Assembly: GCA_031315995.1 (NCBI GenBank)
Contig: JALDRG010000013.1
Span: 35,190 to 99,189, forward strand
Direction: 5' to 3'
From: Nitrospira sp.
GTDB lineage: Bacteria > Nitrospirota > Nitrospiria > Nitrospirales > Nitrospiraceae
Length of the DNA stretch: 64,000 nucleotides
Shown here: one piece after another, positions 26,600 through 36,688 of the stretch
Layout of the letters: each line of letters opens with the position of its first letter
How positions within the stretch are numbered: the first letter of the stretch is position 1
Translations under genes and position numbers: made by a program
Notes under the pieces: generated by a model
Database searches by the model: none
What the model saw: only the letters and a program-made list of their open reading frames with translations
What the model was told of the DNA's origin: nothing

Positions 26600-29409
26600 G
26601 CCTGGAGTCAGGGAACCGGCTGAATGAGTGTGGCTGCTGCGCGGGGATTACCGCCGACACGCCGGTCGCCCTCTTTAATCGACCGGGGCTGTCCGCTGTG
26701 GCCTATCGGGTCGGGACCTATGCGACATTTCGACAGAGCTTGCTCGCGCGGTTGTCGGATGCCCGTTGGCCGATTTTGCGCGGACTGAGAACCCGCGCGG
26801 ACGACGATTTTACGATCGCCCTGCTGGATGCCTGGGCTGTGACCGGCGATGTGTTGACGTTGTACCAGGAGCGCATCGCCAATGAAGCGTACCTCCGGAC
26901 CGCCACGGAACGCCTCTCGATTCAGGAACAGGCGCGATTACTCGGCTATCAATTGGGGCCCGGGTTGGCGGCGAGCACGCATCTGGCGTTTACGATGGAG
27001 GAAACGCCCGGTGCTCCCGAGCAGACGGCCAAACCGATCATGCTGGCCGTCGGGACGAAGGTGCAAAGTGTGCCGGGCCAGGACGAGGAGCCGCAGAGTT
27101 TTGAAACTATCGAGGCGATCGAGGCAAGGCCGGCGTGGAATGCGCTGCTGCCGCAATTGAGCGAGCCGCAGTCTTTAGTCTGGAACCTGACGGAATTGTG
27201 GCTGGAGGGAACCAATCTTACGCTGGCGGTGGGGGACGTGCTGCTGATCGTGGCTGCGAACGGCAGCGGGTTCGATGCATCGATCCGGCGTGTGAGCCGC
27301 GTGACGGCTCGCTCCGACCGCGGGAGCACGCAGGTCCTGCTCGCGACGATATCGGCAACTGCGGGGACGATCGCGGCGACCCAGCCGGGCGTCTATGTCT
27401 TGAGGACCGTGGCTTCGCCGTTCGGGCACAATGCACCGCTGCAGGCAACCTATGCGAACAACGCCTATTCTTATGGAGAGTGGCAACTCGACAGCGAGGT
27501 CGATAATGCGCTCACTCTCAGCTCACGACAGGATCGGATTCTTCAGAATAGTTGGGCTGTCGTCGAGCGGGACGATAATTTTGCGCCGGGCAATCGTCTC
27601 TGGGCGTTCGCCAAGGTGACCGGCGTGACCCATCAGTCCGTCGCCCGCTACGGGATGGCGGGAAGTGCCACCAAATTAAGTTTCGACAAGGATGTCTGGG
27701 TCACGGAACAAGCCAATCTCTCGGCGCTGAGACAAATTACCGTGGCGTCTCAGAGTGAAGAACTCGCGACGGCGCGGCTCCCTCTGACCTATCCCCTGTT
27801 CGGCGACCATCTGGCTTTGGATAACCGTGCAGAGGGACTTGTTCCGTCGCGCCCGATTGCGGTGAGCGGCAAGCGTCAGCCTGTGCGGATCAGGCATCCC
27901 CGCCCTGGGCCCTTTCGAGTCACACGAGCGCCGATCGAGGGCCCTCAACCTCCTCCCACATTGCTCCTGGATCAAGGAGGGTCTCTCATACTCGTTCCGG
28001 GTGACATCTTGCGTATGACTGGCGTGCCTTCTAAGAAGGTGGGCCTGTCGTTTGTGCCGTTGACTCCAGCTGAGTTCGGTGCCGCGTTGACCGAGAGCGT
28101 GCCACCATTGCTCCGGTTGTCCTTGATGGATCGTGACGGCCGGACCGGCATGTTAGACATCAGCGCAGCCGACATCGAACTCGCTGCCGTGGAACAGAAT
28201 GACGAGACGATCAGTGAGATTGCCTTCATCGATGACGCCGCGGACACGAGCATCACCCACGACCGTGATCGCACGACGCTGCAACTGGCCGCTCCGCTGG
28301 CCAATGTCTACGAGCGTTCGACCGTCCGTATCAATGCCAATGTCGCTGCGGCGACCCACGGGGAGAGTGTGAAGGAACCGTTGGGCAGCGGGGATGCGAC
28401 CCGTGCCTATCAATACTTTACTTTGCGACAGCCGCCACTCACCTACGTCAGTGCCGATACAGTCAGCGGATCGACATCGACGCTCAAGGTGTATGTTAAC
28501 GATGTGTTGTGGGAGGAAGCGCCGTTCTTCTACGGACGAGGCCCGACCGAACACATCTATGTCACGCAGCGCGACGATGAGGGGCGTACCACGATTCGTT
28601 TCGGGGACGGCATCACGGGCGCGCGCCTGCCTACGGGTCAGAACAATATTCGAGCGGAATATCGGAAGGGCACGGGGCTCGGCGGGTTGGTGCAAGCCGG
28701 TCAGCTGAGTCTTCTCGTGAGCCGTCCGTTGGGATTGAAAGACGTGGTCAATCCTGAGGCGCCACAGGGCGCCGAGGATGTCGAAGCTCGAGACGATGCG
28801 CGCAAGAATGCCCCGCTCACGGTGTTGACGCTTGATCGTGCGGTGTCGCTGCAGGACTACGAGGATTTCTCCCGTACGTTCGCCGGTATCGCGAAGGCGC
28901 TGGCCGTCTGGGTCTGGGACGGGCGCAAGCGCAGCATTTTTATCACCGTGGCCGGGCCGGATGGAGACGCGCTCGACGAAGACGGGGCGGTTATCAGCAT
29001 GCTCAAAGAGGCGCTGCGCGCGTATGGCGATCCATTTGTGCCCTTTACCGTGAAAAGTTTCCGGCCCGCCTGGTTTCAGATCGATGGGGCGGTCACCGTG
29101 AAGACTGATCAGGTCATCGAGACGGTGATGGCCGCAGTGGCTGCTGATCTGCAGCAGCGCTACTCCTTCGACGCCCGCGAATTCGGACAGCCGGTCGCGT
29201 TAAGCGAGGTGATCGCGGCGATGCAGTCCATTGCGGGCGTGGTCGCGGTCGATCTCGATACCTTCGCTCGCACCGACGTGCCGACACCGGCGATGCAGCC
29301 GCGCTTGATCGCCGACCGCCCGGCCATGGGAGCGGACGGAGCGGTGCCGGCTGCGGAACTCCTGTTGCTCGAGTCGACTTCTCTCACTCAACTGAAGGCC
29401 GTTCAATGA
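26596..29409 (+). CDS. Large baseplate J-like protein (Pvc12-like)
   Basis: A 937-residue paralogue of the upstream protein. DDDFTIALLDAWAVTGDVLT with YQERIANEAYL repeats the helical signature, and GRTTIRFGDGITGARLPTG with a VSLQDYEDFSRTFAGIAKA segment forms the baseplate-J part. The end (FGQPVALSEVIAAMQSIAGV) matches the end of Pvc11. Expansion between residues 180 and 560 is beta-rich and probably surface exposed. It is coupled to neighbours on both sides by ATGA overlaps. Confidence 0.92.
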   Translation: MSLESGNRLNECGCCAGITADTPVALFNRPGLSAVAYRVGTYATFRQSLLARLSDARWPILRGLRTRADDDFTIALLDAWAVTGDVLTLYQERIANEAYLRTATERLSIQEQARLLGYQLGPGLAASTHLAFTMEETPGAPEQTAKPIMLAVGTKVQSVPGQDEEPQSFETIEAIEARPAWNALLPQLSEPQSLVWNLTELWLEGTNLTLAVGDVLLIVAANGSGFDASIRRVSRVTARSDRGSTQVLLATISATAGTIAATQPGVYVLRTVASPFGHNAPLQATYANNAYSYGEWQLDSEVDNALTLSSRQDRILQNSWAVVERDDNFAPGNRLWAFAKVTGVTHQSVARYGMAGSATKLSFDKDVWVTEQANLSALRQITVASQSEELATARLPLTYPLFGDHLALDNRAEGLVPSRPIAVSGKRQPVRIRHPRPGPFRVTRAPIEGPQPPPTLLLDQGGSLILVPGDILRMTGVPSKKVGLSFVPLTPAEFGAALTESVPPLLRLSLMDRDGRTGMLDISAADIELAAVEQNDETISEIAFIDDAADTSITHDRDRTTLQLAAPLANVYERSTVRINANVAAATHGESVKEPLGSGDATRAYQYFTLRQPPLTYVSADTVSGSTSTLKVYVNDVLWEEAPFFYGRGPTEHIYVTQRDDEGRTTIRFGDGITGARLPTGQNNIRAEYRKGTGLGGLVQAGQLSLLVSRPLGLKDVVNPEAPQGAEDVEARDDARKNAPLTVLTLDRAVSLQDYEDFSRTFAGIAKALAVWVWDGRKRSIFITVAGPDGDALDEDGAVISMLKEALRAYGDPFVPFTVKSFRPAWFQIDGAVTVKTDQVIETVMAAVAADLQQRYSFDAREFGQPVALSEVIAAMQSIAGVVAVDLDTFARTDVPTPAMQPRLIADRPAMGADGAVPAAELLLLESTSLTQLKAVQ

Positions 29410-31496
29410 ACCCGGAAGCAGACAAACTCTTTCGCCTGTTGCCCGCGCTCTACCGCATTCGCGATGCGGAGCAGGGCGGAACGCTCAGAGCATTGTGTGA
29501 CGTGCTGGCAGAGGACATTGCCGTCCTGCGAGAGAACCTCGATCAACTTTACGACGATCAGTTTATTGAAACCTGCACCGAGTGGGTAGCGCCCTACATC
29601 GGCGATCTGATCGGCTACCGGACCCTGCATGGCGTCACCACTCGCACGATGAGCGCCAGGGCCGAAGTCGCCAACACGATCGCCTATCGCCGCCGTAAGG
29701 GCACCGCGACGGTGTTGGAGCAGTTGGCGCGGGACGTGACCGGTTGGAATGCGCGGGTGGTCGAGTTCTTCCAATGGCTGCAGACCAGCCAATATATGAA
29801 CCATCTCCGTCCTGCCAATTTTCCCACACCCGATCTGCGCAACTGGGAAAGTCTCGAACGGCGCAACACGGCATTCAATACCATCGCCCATTCGGTCGAT
29901 ATGCGGCGAATCGAGACACAACAGGGACGATATAACATTCCTAACGTCGGATTGTTTCTGTGGCGCCTTGAACCCTATGCCCTGACAGGGTCACCGGCAT
30001 TCCGCCTCGATGATCAGCGATTCCTCTTCAGTCCGCTCGGCCACGATACCCAGCTCTTTACCAGGCCTGAAACCGAAACCGATATCACCCACCTCGCCGA
30101 GCCGATCAACGTGCCTGAGCCGATCAGCCGACGCGTGCTGGATCGTGATCTGCGCGAATACTATGGCCCGCAGAAGAGCCTCCATATCGAGGCCGATAAC
30201 CTGGATACTGCCATCGATGACGTGCATGTGTGTAATCTCTCCGACGAGGGTGCGAGTTGGGCGCATCTGCCGGCGAACGGTGAGAAGATCGCCATTGATC
30301 CCGTGCTAGGCCGGATTGCTTTTCCCCCAGGGACTCCGCCGGTCAACCTGCTTGTGAGTTATCGTTACGGGTTCAGCATGGCGATGGGGGGCGGGGAGTA
30401 CGAGCGAGGCCAGAGCTTCGCCCTCGGCGGCGGACTGGTCAGGGTGGTGCAGGGCCAAAGTCCTCTTCAGGCGGCTCTCACGGCAACCCAGGGTGGGGGC
30501 ATTGTCGAAATCGGCGATAGCGGCCGCTATGAGGAGACCCTGTCCCTGAATGTTTCAGCCGCCGCTAAATTGGAGGTGCGCGCCGCGAACGAACGGCGTC
30601 CGACGCTGGTACTCGGGGGCGATTGGAGCATCACGCTGATGCCCGGCACGGAACTGACGTTGAACGGCCTGTTGGTGACAGGCGGACGACTCCGCGTGAC
30701 CGCAGTCGGGGGAAGTGGCACACGAATACTCCGGTTACGTCATTGCACGTTGGTGCCTGGCCTGACGGTGACACGGGACGGTGAACCGGTTTCTCCCAAC
30801 CAAGCCTCGCTGGTGGTGGATGCGCCGGGGACGACTGTTGAGATGGAAGACTGCATAACCGGCTCGCTCCGCACGGTGAGCGATACGACCGTTCTGATCA
30901 CGAACAGCCTCGTCGATGCCACGGCGCCGACCCGCCCGGCGTTTGCTGCTCTTGATGGCCTGGGCGCCGGCGGAATACTGACCATCATAAATTCGACCGT
31001 GATCGGTAAGGTTCACGCGGTGCGCCTCGACCTGGTGTCGAATACCATCTTCGCGGCGGGCCTTGATGCCGGGGACACGTGGGCCCATCCGGTCCTGTCC
31101 GAACAAAATCAGCAGGGGTGTGTACGGTTTTCTTTCCTGCCCCTCAATGCGGTGGTGCCCCGTCGATACCGGTGTCAGCCGGATCTCGCGGTGGAGGCGG
31201 CGCTCCTTGAGGCTGATCAGCCGAAGGGCAGCCTGAGCGCGGTGAAGAAGCAGGTGATCACCCTGGCGGCACAAGCGCGCGTCAGACCGGCATTCACGGA
31301 GCGGCGATATGGCCGGCCTGCTTATGGCCAACTGGCCGGCCATTGCGCGGCGGAGATTCGAACCGGGGCGGACGACGAATCGGAAATGGGGGTGTTTCAT
31401 GATGTCTATGCACCTCAACGAGAGCGCAACTTGAAAATACGGCTGCAGGAATACCTGCGGTTCGGGCTCGAAGCAGGAGTGTTCTACTCTACCTAG
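29406..31496 (+). CDS. Tail protein I-like baseplate component fused to a beta-helix region
   Basis: 696 residues. The first 150 resemble phage tail protein I (FRLLPALYRIRDAEQGG, YIGDLIGYR, AYRRRKGTATVLEQLARDVT). The rest is beta-rich, with a right-handed beta-helix-like section about 340-540 (GGGIVEIGDSGRYEETLSL, GSGTRILRLRHCTLVPGLTV). The end, AQVRPAFTERRYGRPAYGQL-like around 620-640, is a conserved tail-end motif. It probably closes the baseplate and provides a fibre attachment point. The start overlaps the previous gene by ATGA; a 95-base gap follows. Confidence 0.85.
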   Translation: MNPEADKLFRLLPALYRIRDAEQGGTLRALCDVLAEDIAVLRENLDQLYDDQFIETCTEWVAPYIGDLIGYRTLHGVTTRTMSARAEVANTIAYRRRKGTATVLEQLARDVTGWNARVVEFFQWLQTSQYMNHLRPANFPTPDLRNWESLERRNTAFNTIAHSVDMRRIETQQGRYNIPNVGLFLWRLEPYALTGSPAFRLDDQRFLFSPLGHDTQLFTRPETETDITHLAEPINVPEPISRRVLDRDLREYYGPQKSLHIEADNLDTAIDDVHVCNLSDEGASWAHLPANGEKIAIDPVLGRIAFPPGTPPVNLLVSYRYGFSMAMGGGEYERGQSFALGGGLVRVVQGQSPLQAALTATQGGGIVEIGDSGRYEETLSLNVSAAAKLEVRAANERRPTLVLGGDWSITLMPGTELTLNGLLVTGGRLRVTAVGGSGTRILRLRHCTLVPGLTVTRDGEPVSPNQASLVVDAPGTTVEMEDCITGSLRTVSDTTVLITNSLVDATAPTRPAFAALDGLGAGGILTIINSTVIGKVHAVRLDLVSNTIFAAGLDAGDTWAHPVLSEQNQQGCVRFSFLPLNAVVPRRYRCQPDLAVEAALLEADQPKGSLSAVKKQVITLAAQARVRPAFTERRYGRPAYGQLAGHCAAEIRTGADDESEMGVFHDVYAPQRERNLKIRLQEYLRFGLEAGVFYST

Positions 31497-31591
31497 TTAC
31501 GCGCCGCGACTCGGCTCCTGGAGGCAACAGCAGGACCACCAGGGGCCGCCGCCGTAGTATGTGACACGAACTTCTCAGTGGGAGATGCACC

Positions 31592-34500
31592 ATGAGTGGC
31601 GATTACAGCCGAAAACGATTCAATCCTGACAAGCACTATCAGGGCGTGTTGCGGCAACAGGGGCGAGTCGACCTTGACGCCGACTGGAATGAGTACATCG
31701 ATGTGCAGGATCGGCGGTGGCGCGCGGAGACCATCGATGTCGTCGGTCGATGCGGGGTGCCCAGCGAGACGCCGGAGGGGTTTAAAATTGCCCTATCCGC
31801 AGGGGAACTGACCGTCGGACAAGGGCGGATTTACGTCGACGGCTATCTGGCCGAAAATCATGGTGTCGCGCCCGTCTTTGACGCGACCATCGAAGAGAGC
31901 TACGGCACCACGGCATTACCGGTGAAGGATCAGCCATACGGAGACGCGGTGGTGGTGCCCCCGCAAGTCCGTTCGCTCGTCTACTTGGATGTGTGGAGGC
32001 GGGAAGTCACCCATCTCCAGGCCCCGGACTTGATTGAACCGGCCGTCAATGTCGATACGACGACTCGGTATCAGACCGTCTGGCAGGTGAAGGTGCTCGA
32101 AAACCTTCCCGCGGATGTGAATTGCGAGACCCCGCTCAGTGAGATCCCAGGCTGGCCTTCCGGCAATCTTTCGTCCGCGGCGCGGCTCACCACCGGTACC
32201 GTTGCCGTGACCACAGAGCCGGACCCCTGCCTGGTTCCTCCCACCGGCGGCTATCGAGGGCTGGAGAATCACCTCTACCGCGTGGAGGTGCATAGTGCGA
32301 CCACGAGTACGGTACGGGTGAAATGGTCGCGTGAAAACGCACATGTCGCGACGACGATCGTCGAGATTCTCACCGGTCGGACGGGTGTGAAGGTCGAAAG
32401 CCTCGGGCGAGACAATGTGCTCCGGTTCCGAACCGGAGACTGGGTGGAGTTCACCAACGACGGCCGGGAATTTGCCGGTCTGCCGGGCGAGATGCGCAAG
32501 GTCACGGTGGACGACACGGCGCAGACCATGACCTTCAGCCCGGCGCTGCCGGCGAGCGATTTCCCCCAGGGTAGCGTGACTGCCGCCAACCATCTGCGGG
32601 TGGTTCGTTGGGACCAATCGGGAATCGTGCGCAAGCCCGACGGCACGGAGCTCGTGAACTTGGACCTGACGACGGATGGGCTGATTCCGCTTACCGTGGC
32701 GAATCCCGGATGTGTGCTTGAGGACGGGATTCAGGTGACGCTGAGTTGGATTTCCGGTGGCACGGCCCACTCAGGCGACTACTGGTGTTTCGCGGCCAGG
32801 ACGGCGGATGCCGATATCGAACGCCTGACTCAAACGCCGCCGTTGGGCGTACATCATCATTTTTGTCACCTTGCGATCATCGAGGCAAACGGCGAAATCC
32901 ACGACTGCCGAACGGTCTTTCCTCCGCTTACCGAGCTGGTGCCGGGCTGCTGCACGGTCGTGGTCCGGCCCGGCGAGGACATTCAGGCGGCGATCGACTC
33001 CTTGCCCGAGGTGGGAGGCTGCGTCTGTCTCAAGGTGGGCGAGCACGAGATCACCTCCCCGATCCGTCTCGAACGATCCAACGTGTCCCTGCACGGGGAG
33101 ACGTTGGGGGCTCGTGTGATGCGCAGTAATGGGACGGAACTGCTTCTCGTCGGCCATCCGAACGGCTTGATGTTGGAGCACGTGACGGTGAGCGGTGTGT
33201 ATTTCGAGCTCGCCAATGCGGGGGGGCAGGTGCCAGGACTGCAGGCCCTGGTGGCCATCGATCGCTGCACGGATGCCATCGTCGAGGGCTGTGTCGTTCG
33301 TGCGCAGGTGCTGACCGATGTCGCCGGGTGCATGGTCGGTCGAAGCACCGATGTGCGTGTCTCGCGATGTCGGATGGACAATGTGCGCCTCGGCCTCTGG
33401 GTGGCGAGCGAGTCGACAGGTCTCAGCATTGTGGAGAACTCGTTCGACGCGTTGACCGACAAAAAAAACGACGGCGGCATCGTGGGCCTATATGTCATGG
33501 ACGCGCATGGACCCTGTCGGATCGTAGACAACCGTATCGCCGGTTTTGTGATCGGTATTGCGCTGAACAAGGGATTGTTCGGCGACGCTCCGTTCTCCCT
33601 CGCCACGGGATCCACGATAGCGGGGAATGATGTGGTGCGTGTTGGGGCGCAGGTGGAGGCCGGCACCGCCAAAGCCTTCGGCATCGACGTCGCGGCCGAC
33701 GAATGCATCGTGACCGACAACCTCCTGGTGTATGGTTCTACGGATTACGGCGGGATCAACGTCAGCGGTGGAAACCCCGTCGTGGAGCGGAATCATCTGC
33801 GGTCCCTGGTCGGACAAGCCGGTGCGACGCAGGCGGTCGGCATTGTGGTGGCTAGGCTCGGCGCCAAGGGCAGCCTGGGGTCCATCGGAGGCCGGATCGT
33901 GGGCAACCGGATCGTGGGTGTACAGGACGGCATTGTGCTGGTCGGTAACAATGCGGCCGAGGTACTGGAGAATCGAATTGAGAGCGAGGGGAATGAGGCC
34001 CGTTTCGGGATCTTGGCGGTCGCATCGAATCAAGTCCGTCTGTACGGCAACCGGGTGACGAATGCGATGTGGCCTGTCGCAGTCGGCGGTGGTACCGCCA
34101 ATGTGATTCTTGAGAATACGCTGTTACGCGGGGGCGGGGGGATCACGCTGGCCTATCATTTATCCCTGACCTGCAGCCAGAACCGGATCGAAGCGATGCG
34201 CGACTGGGGGATCATCAGTCTGATCGGCTTTGCCAAATGTGCATTGGTGGATAACCGGGTGCTCTCCTGTGGCTATCAGCAGTCACCGTCGATCGGTATC
34301 GGCGTATCGCTTCATGTCGGGGAGCTGCATGTGGAGTCTTGTGAAGTGATGGATACCGGGCTTTCTCCGGACAATGCGACGGTGAGCCCGTTGGCCTGGG
34401 GAATTTTTGCCAACCTGGTGCTGGAAACCAGGATTCAAAGCAATCTCATCACCTATGCCAATGCCGCCTTGCTCAACGCCAACCTGGAGCATCGTGCGCT

Positions 34501-34909
34501 CTGGCTGCGCGGATGGTGGGAGCAGGTGATCAATCTGGGCGCCGGGCAGTTGGTGTTCGGATTCGGCGCGCAGATTCTCGATAACAAATTTCTGGGTCCC
34601 GGCCGATCGGCGTTGGTCGAAACGGCACAGTTGAGTGTGAGCGGCACTCTGCTGCGACGCTTCGAACGGGTCTTTTTCAACAACAATTTCTGCTGGCACG
34701 CGAGCGTCGCGGGGCAGGGTACCGCCACGGTCTCATTGGTGGGGCGTAGCGCCATCGTCATGGGCAATCACATCAAGACCACCGTGTCGATTCCTTCGGT
34801 GGATTTCCACGGCATGAAAGACGCAGTCTATATGGGCAATATCGCGCAATCGAACCCGTCGAATTTCGGCGGCATTCCGAGTCCCGTTTCCGGATTCAAT
34901 AAACCCTAG
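31592..34909 (+). CDS. Giant DUF6519/right-handed beta-helix protein, candidate eCIS fibre or receptor-binding protein
   Basis: 1105 residues. The N-terminal 450 residues match the DUF6519 pattern (MSGDYSRKRFNPDKHYQGVL, QGRVDLDADWNEYIDVQDRR, YLDVWRREVTHLQAPDLIEP). From about 455 to 1050 the protein consists of parallel beta-helix rungs (VVRPGEDIQAAIDSLPEVGG, then many I-x-x-N-R-I/V rungs such as CRIVDNRIAGF and VILENTLLRGGG). No signal peptide is seen, as expected for particle-assembled protein. Pectin-lyase-like helices often bind glycans, so a target-recognition or glycan-degrading role is plausible. A GGGAG site precedes the ATG. Confidence 0.82.
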   Translation: MSGDYSRKRFNPDKHYQGVLRQQGRVDLDADWNEYIDVQDRRWRAETIDVVGRCGVPSETPEGFKIALSAGELTVGQGRIYVDGYLAENHGVAPVFDATIEESYGTTALPVKDQPYGDAVVVPPQVRSLVYLDVWRREVTHLQAPDLIEPAVNVDTTTRYQTVWQVKVLENLPADVNCETPLSEIPGWPSGNLSSAARLTTGTVAVTTEPDPCLVPPTGGYRGLENHLYRVEVHSATTSTVRVKWSRENAHVATTIVEILTGRTGVKVESLGRDNVLRFRTGDWVEFTNDGREFAGLPGEMRKVTVDDTAQTMTFSPALPASDFPQGSVTAANHLRVVRWDQSGIVRKPDGTELVNLDLTTDGLIPLTVANPGCVLEDGIQVTLSWISGGTAHSGDYWCFAARTADADIERLTQTPPLGVHHHFCHLAIIEANGEIHDCRTVFPPLTELVPGCCTVVVRPGEDIQAAIDSLPEVGGCVCLKVGEHEITSPIRLERSNVSLHGETLGARVMRSNGTELLLVGHPNGLMLEHVTVSGVYFELANAGGQVPGLQALVAIDRCTDAIVEGCVVRAQVLTDVAGCMVGRSTDVRVSRCRMDNVRLGLWVASESTGLSIVENSFDALTDKKNDGGIVGLYVMDAHGPCRIVDNRIAGFVIGIALNKGLFGDAPFSLATGSTIAGNDVVRVGAQVEAGTAKAFGIDVAADECIVTDNLLVYGSTDYGGINVSGGNPVVERNHLRSLVGQAGATQAVGIVVARLGAKGSLGSIGGRIVGNRIVGVQDGIVLVGNNAAEVLENRIESEGNEARFGILAVASNQVRLYGNRVTNAMWPVAVGGGTANVILENTLLRGGGGITLAYHLSLTCSQNRIEAMRDWGIISLIGFAKCALVDNRVLSCGYQQSPSIGIGVSLHVGELHVESCEVMDTGLSPDNATVSPLAWGIFANLVLETRIQSNLITYANAALLNANLEHRALWLRGWWEQVINLGAGQLVFGFGAQILDNKFLGPGRSALVETAQLSVSGTLLRRFERVFFNNNFCWHASVAGQGTATVSLVGRSAIVMGNHIKTTVSIPSVDFHGMKDAVYMGNIAQSNPSNFGGIPSPVSGFNKP

Positions 34910-34935
34910 CGTGAGAGGAGCGAAGGAGACTGACG

Positions 34936-35256
34936 ATGGCCACACTCAATCAAATTCTGGCGGAACAAGCGAAACTCATTGGTGGAGCAAAATCGGCGCT
35001 CGAAGCTGCGTATAAACAGCCGCCGACCAGTGCCGCACCGATTGCCGTCAAAGAAGCGACGGTGGCAGAAATCAAAACTCGAGCGGCGAATTTGACGGCC
35101 GCCAAAACCGACATCGTGAAACAAATCGATCAGCAGCTGGCGGCCTATCACACGGAGATCGCCGCATTGGAAAAGCAGATCGAAGAGGACAAGAAGCGCT
35201 TCGGCGATCAGCCGACGCCGGATCGTGCGGTTCGACGCAAGGGGAGAGAGAAATAG
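34936..35256 (+). CDS. Small coiled-coil protein of unknown function in the eCIS operon
   Basis: 106 residues, almost entirely helical: TLNQILAEQAKLIGGAKSAL, then AAKTDIVKQIDQQLAAYHTE and IAALEKQIEEDKKRF form a heptad-rich coiled coil, ending in a basic tail (RRKGREK). AAGGAG precedes the ATG and the gene lies 26 bases after the beta-helix gene. It might chaperone the fibre or the last cargo protein. No family is recognised. Confidence 0.65.
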   Translation: MATLNQILAEQAKLIGGAKSALEAAYKQPPTSAAPIAVKEATVAEIKTRAANLTAAKTDIVKQIDQQLAAYHTEIAALEKQIEEDKKRFGDQPTPDRAVRRKGREK

Positions 35257-35292
35257 ACGTGGGGGCGACTGCCCAATGGGTGGGATGAATCA

Positions 35293-36516
35293 ATGATGGC
35301 AACCATGCTGATGTCGAAACGACAAGCGCCACGCACCCCTCCGACTATGCGTAGGCCTGCCGCGTCTCTTGTCGTACAACCGCGCGAACGGCCCTGCGTC
35401 TGCGGTGGCACTTGTTCGGCAGGTCGTGCGCAACATTCGGCGGACGACGCGCAGCATGTTTGGACAAAGCCGATTCCGCCGGCCGTCGATGAAGCCCTCG
35501 CCATACCCGGCGATCCGCTCGACGCCGAAACGCGTACCCATATGGAATCCCGCTTTGGCCATGACTTCGGCAAAGTACGGGTGCACCATGACACAGGGGC
35601 GGCGGCCTCGGCGTTAGCGGTGGAGGCGCTGGCCTATACCGTGGGGCATGACATCGTCATGGGCTGCGGGCAATTCTCCCCCAGCACCGCGACGGGACGA
35701 CGATTGCTGGCCCATGAACTGGCGCACGTGGTGCAATACAGCACCGGTGAGGTGGCATCGGCCGGCGACCCCGTTCTTCAACGCGCCGGATTTGGTGACG
35801 TCAAGACTGCCGAAGCCGCACAAAACGGAGAGGTGCAGCCGCCGGTGGATCTGGCAGCCGGGTTACCCATGCCCGATTGCCGTACCCGTTTTGCCGAGAT
35901 GTTTTGGATCGACGCCATTTATCATCCGCAAACTCCTGAATGCTGTTTCGCTCAGATCAGCCTGCGAGACGACCCCAACCGCCAGGGCATCTTTCGAGCC
36001 GATCATTTGATTGAGGGGAGACCCGATTGCGACTATGGCGATCAACAGCACCATGATTTTTGGATCGGTCCATGGAGAATTCTCGACATTACTCCGACGC
36101 TGATGACGGTGATGAATATGTGCGGGGAAGAGGAGACGCTTGATCTGCAGGGATTCGGCAGTGTGAGGGGAGAAGCAGTCACGACAAGAAGCCAAAGAGC
36201 AAGCGCCGTACCGAAACCAGCAGATCCGTTGCCGGAACATATCGTGGAAAACTCCCAGGGGTTATTGGGCAAGGTCTACAACATTCGCTACGATACTCAA
36301 TGCGATGCCGTGCATTTCCTGCCCATCGCTCCGGACAAGCCCTCCATATCCTACCGATGGGATCCGGTACAGCAGGAATATGTGGACAACCGCGATCCGA
36401 CAAATACCAAAACACCCGGTCAACTTGAGCAATTGACTGGAATCATTTTGAAGGAATATCAAGACGGAGGGTGGCAGGGAAAGAATTGTGGTGATCTTCC
36501 GCCGTGGGCCCTATGA
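35293..36516 (+). CDS. DUF4157 eCIS cargo E, distal copy with a reduced leader
   Basis: 407 residues. The leader is reduced to CVCGGTC (Cys35, Cys37, Cys41) without the second C-x-x-C and without the DEYEQEADR segment of the other copies. The DUF4157 core is typical (ESRFGHDFGKVRVHHD) with HELAH at 141-145. The C-terminal 230 residues are unfamiliar: FAEMFWIDAIYHP, a CGEEETLDLQGFG segment and several cysteines. Hand counts give 45% GC for 36421-36480 against 62% for 35701-35760 in the core, suggesting different origins. A second ATG immediately downstream (35296) is an equally good start. This is the last gene before a strong hairpin. Confidence 0.8.
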   Translation: MMATMLMSKRQAPRTPPTMRRPAASLVVQPRERPCVCGGTCSAGRAQHSADDAQHVWTKPIPPAVDEALAIPGDPLDAETRTHMESRFGHDFGKVRVHHDTGAAASALAVEALAYTVGHDIVMGCGQFSPSTATGRRLLAHELAHVVQYSTGEVASAGDPVLQRAGFGDVKTAEAAQNGEVQPPVDLAAGLPMPDCRTRFAEMFWIDAIYHPQTPECCFAQISLRDDPNRQGIFRADHLIEGRPDCDYGDQQHHDFWIGPWRILDITPTLMTVMNMCGEEETLDLQGFGSVRGEAVTTRSQRASAVPKPADPLPEHIVENSQGLLGKVYNIRYDTQCDAVHFLPIAPDKPSISYRWDPVQQEYVDNRDPTNTKTPGQLEQLTGIILKEYQDGGWQGKNCGDLPPWAL

Positions 36517-36688
36517 GTCATGTCCTAGGCGGATTGAGAAGGAGGGGAAGTCCAGGAGACGAGAATTGCTGACAGGGACCGTTCGGCAACAGAAGCAAGG
36601 GCGTGGAATCGATGCCTGTGGTTTGGTCTTACGAGTACGCTCGCCAAGGCGGGAGGCTGCTTAGTGGCCTGGTGAGGTTCGAGGGCGT

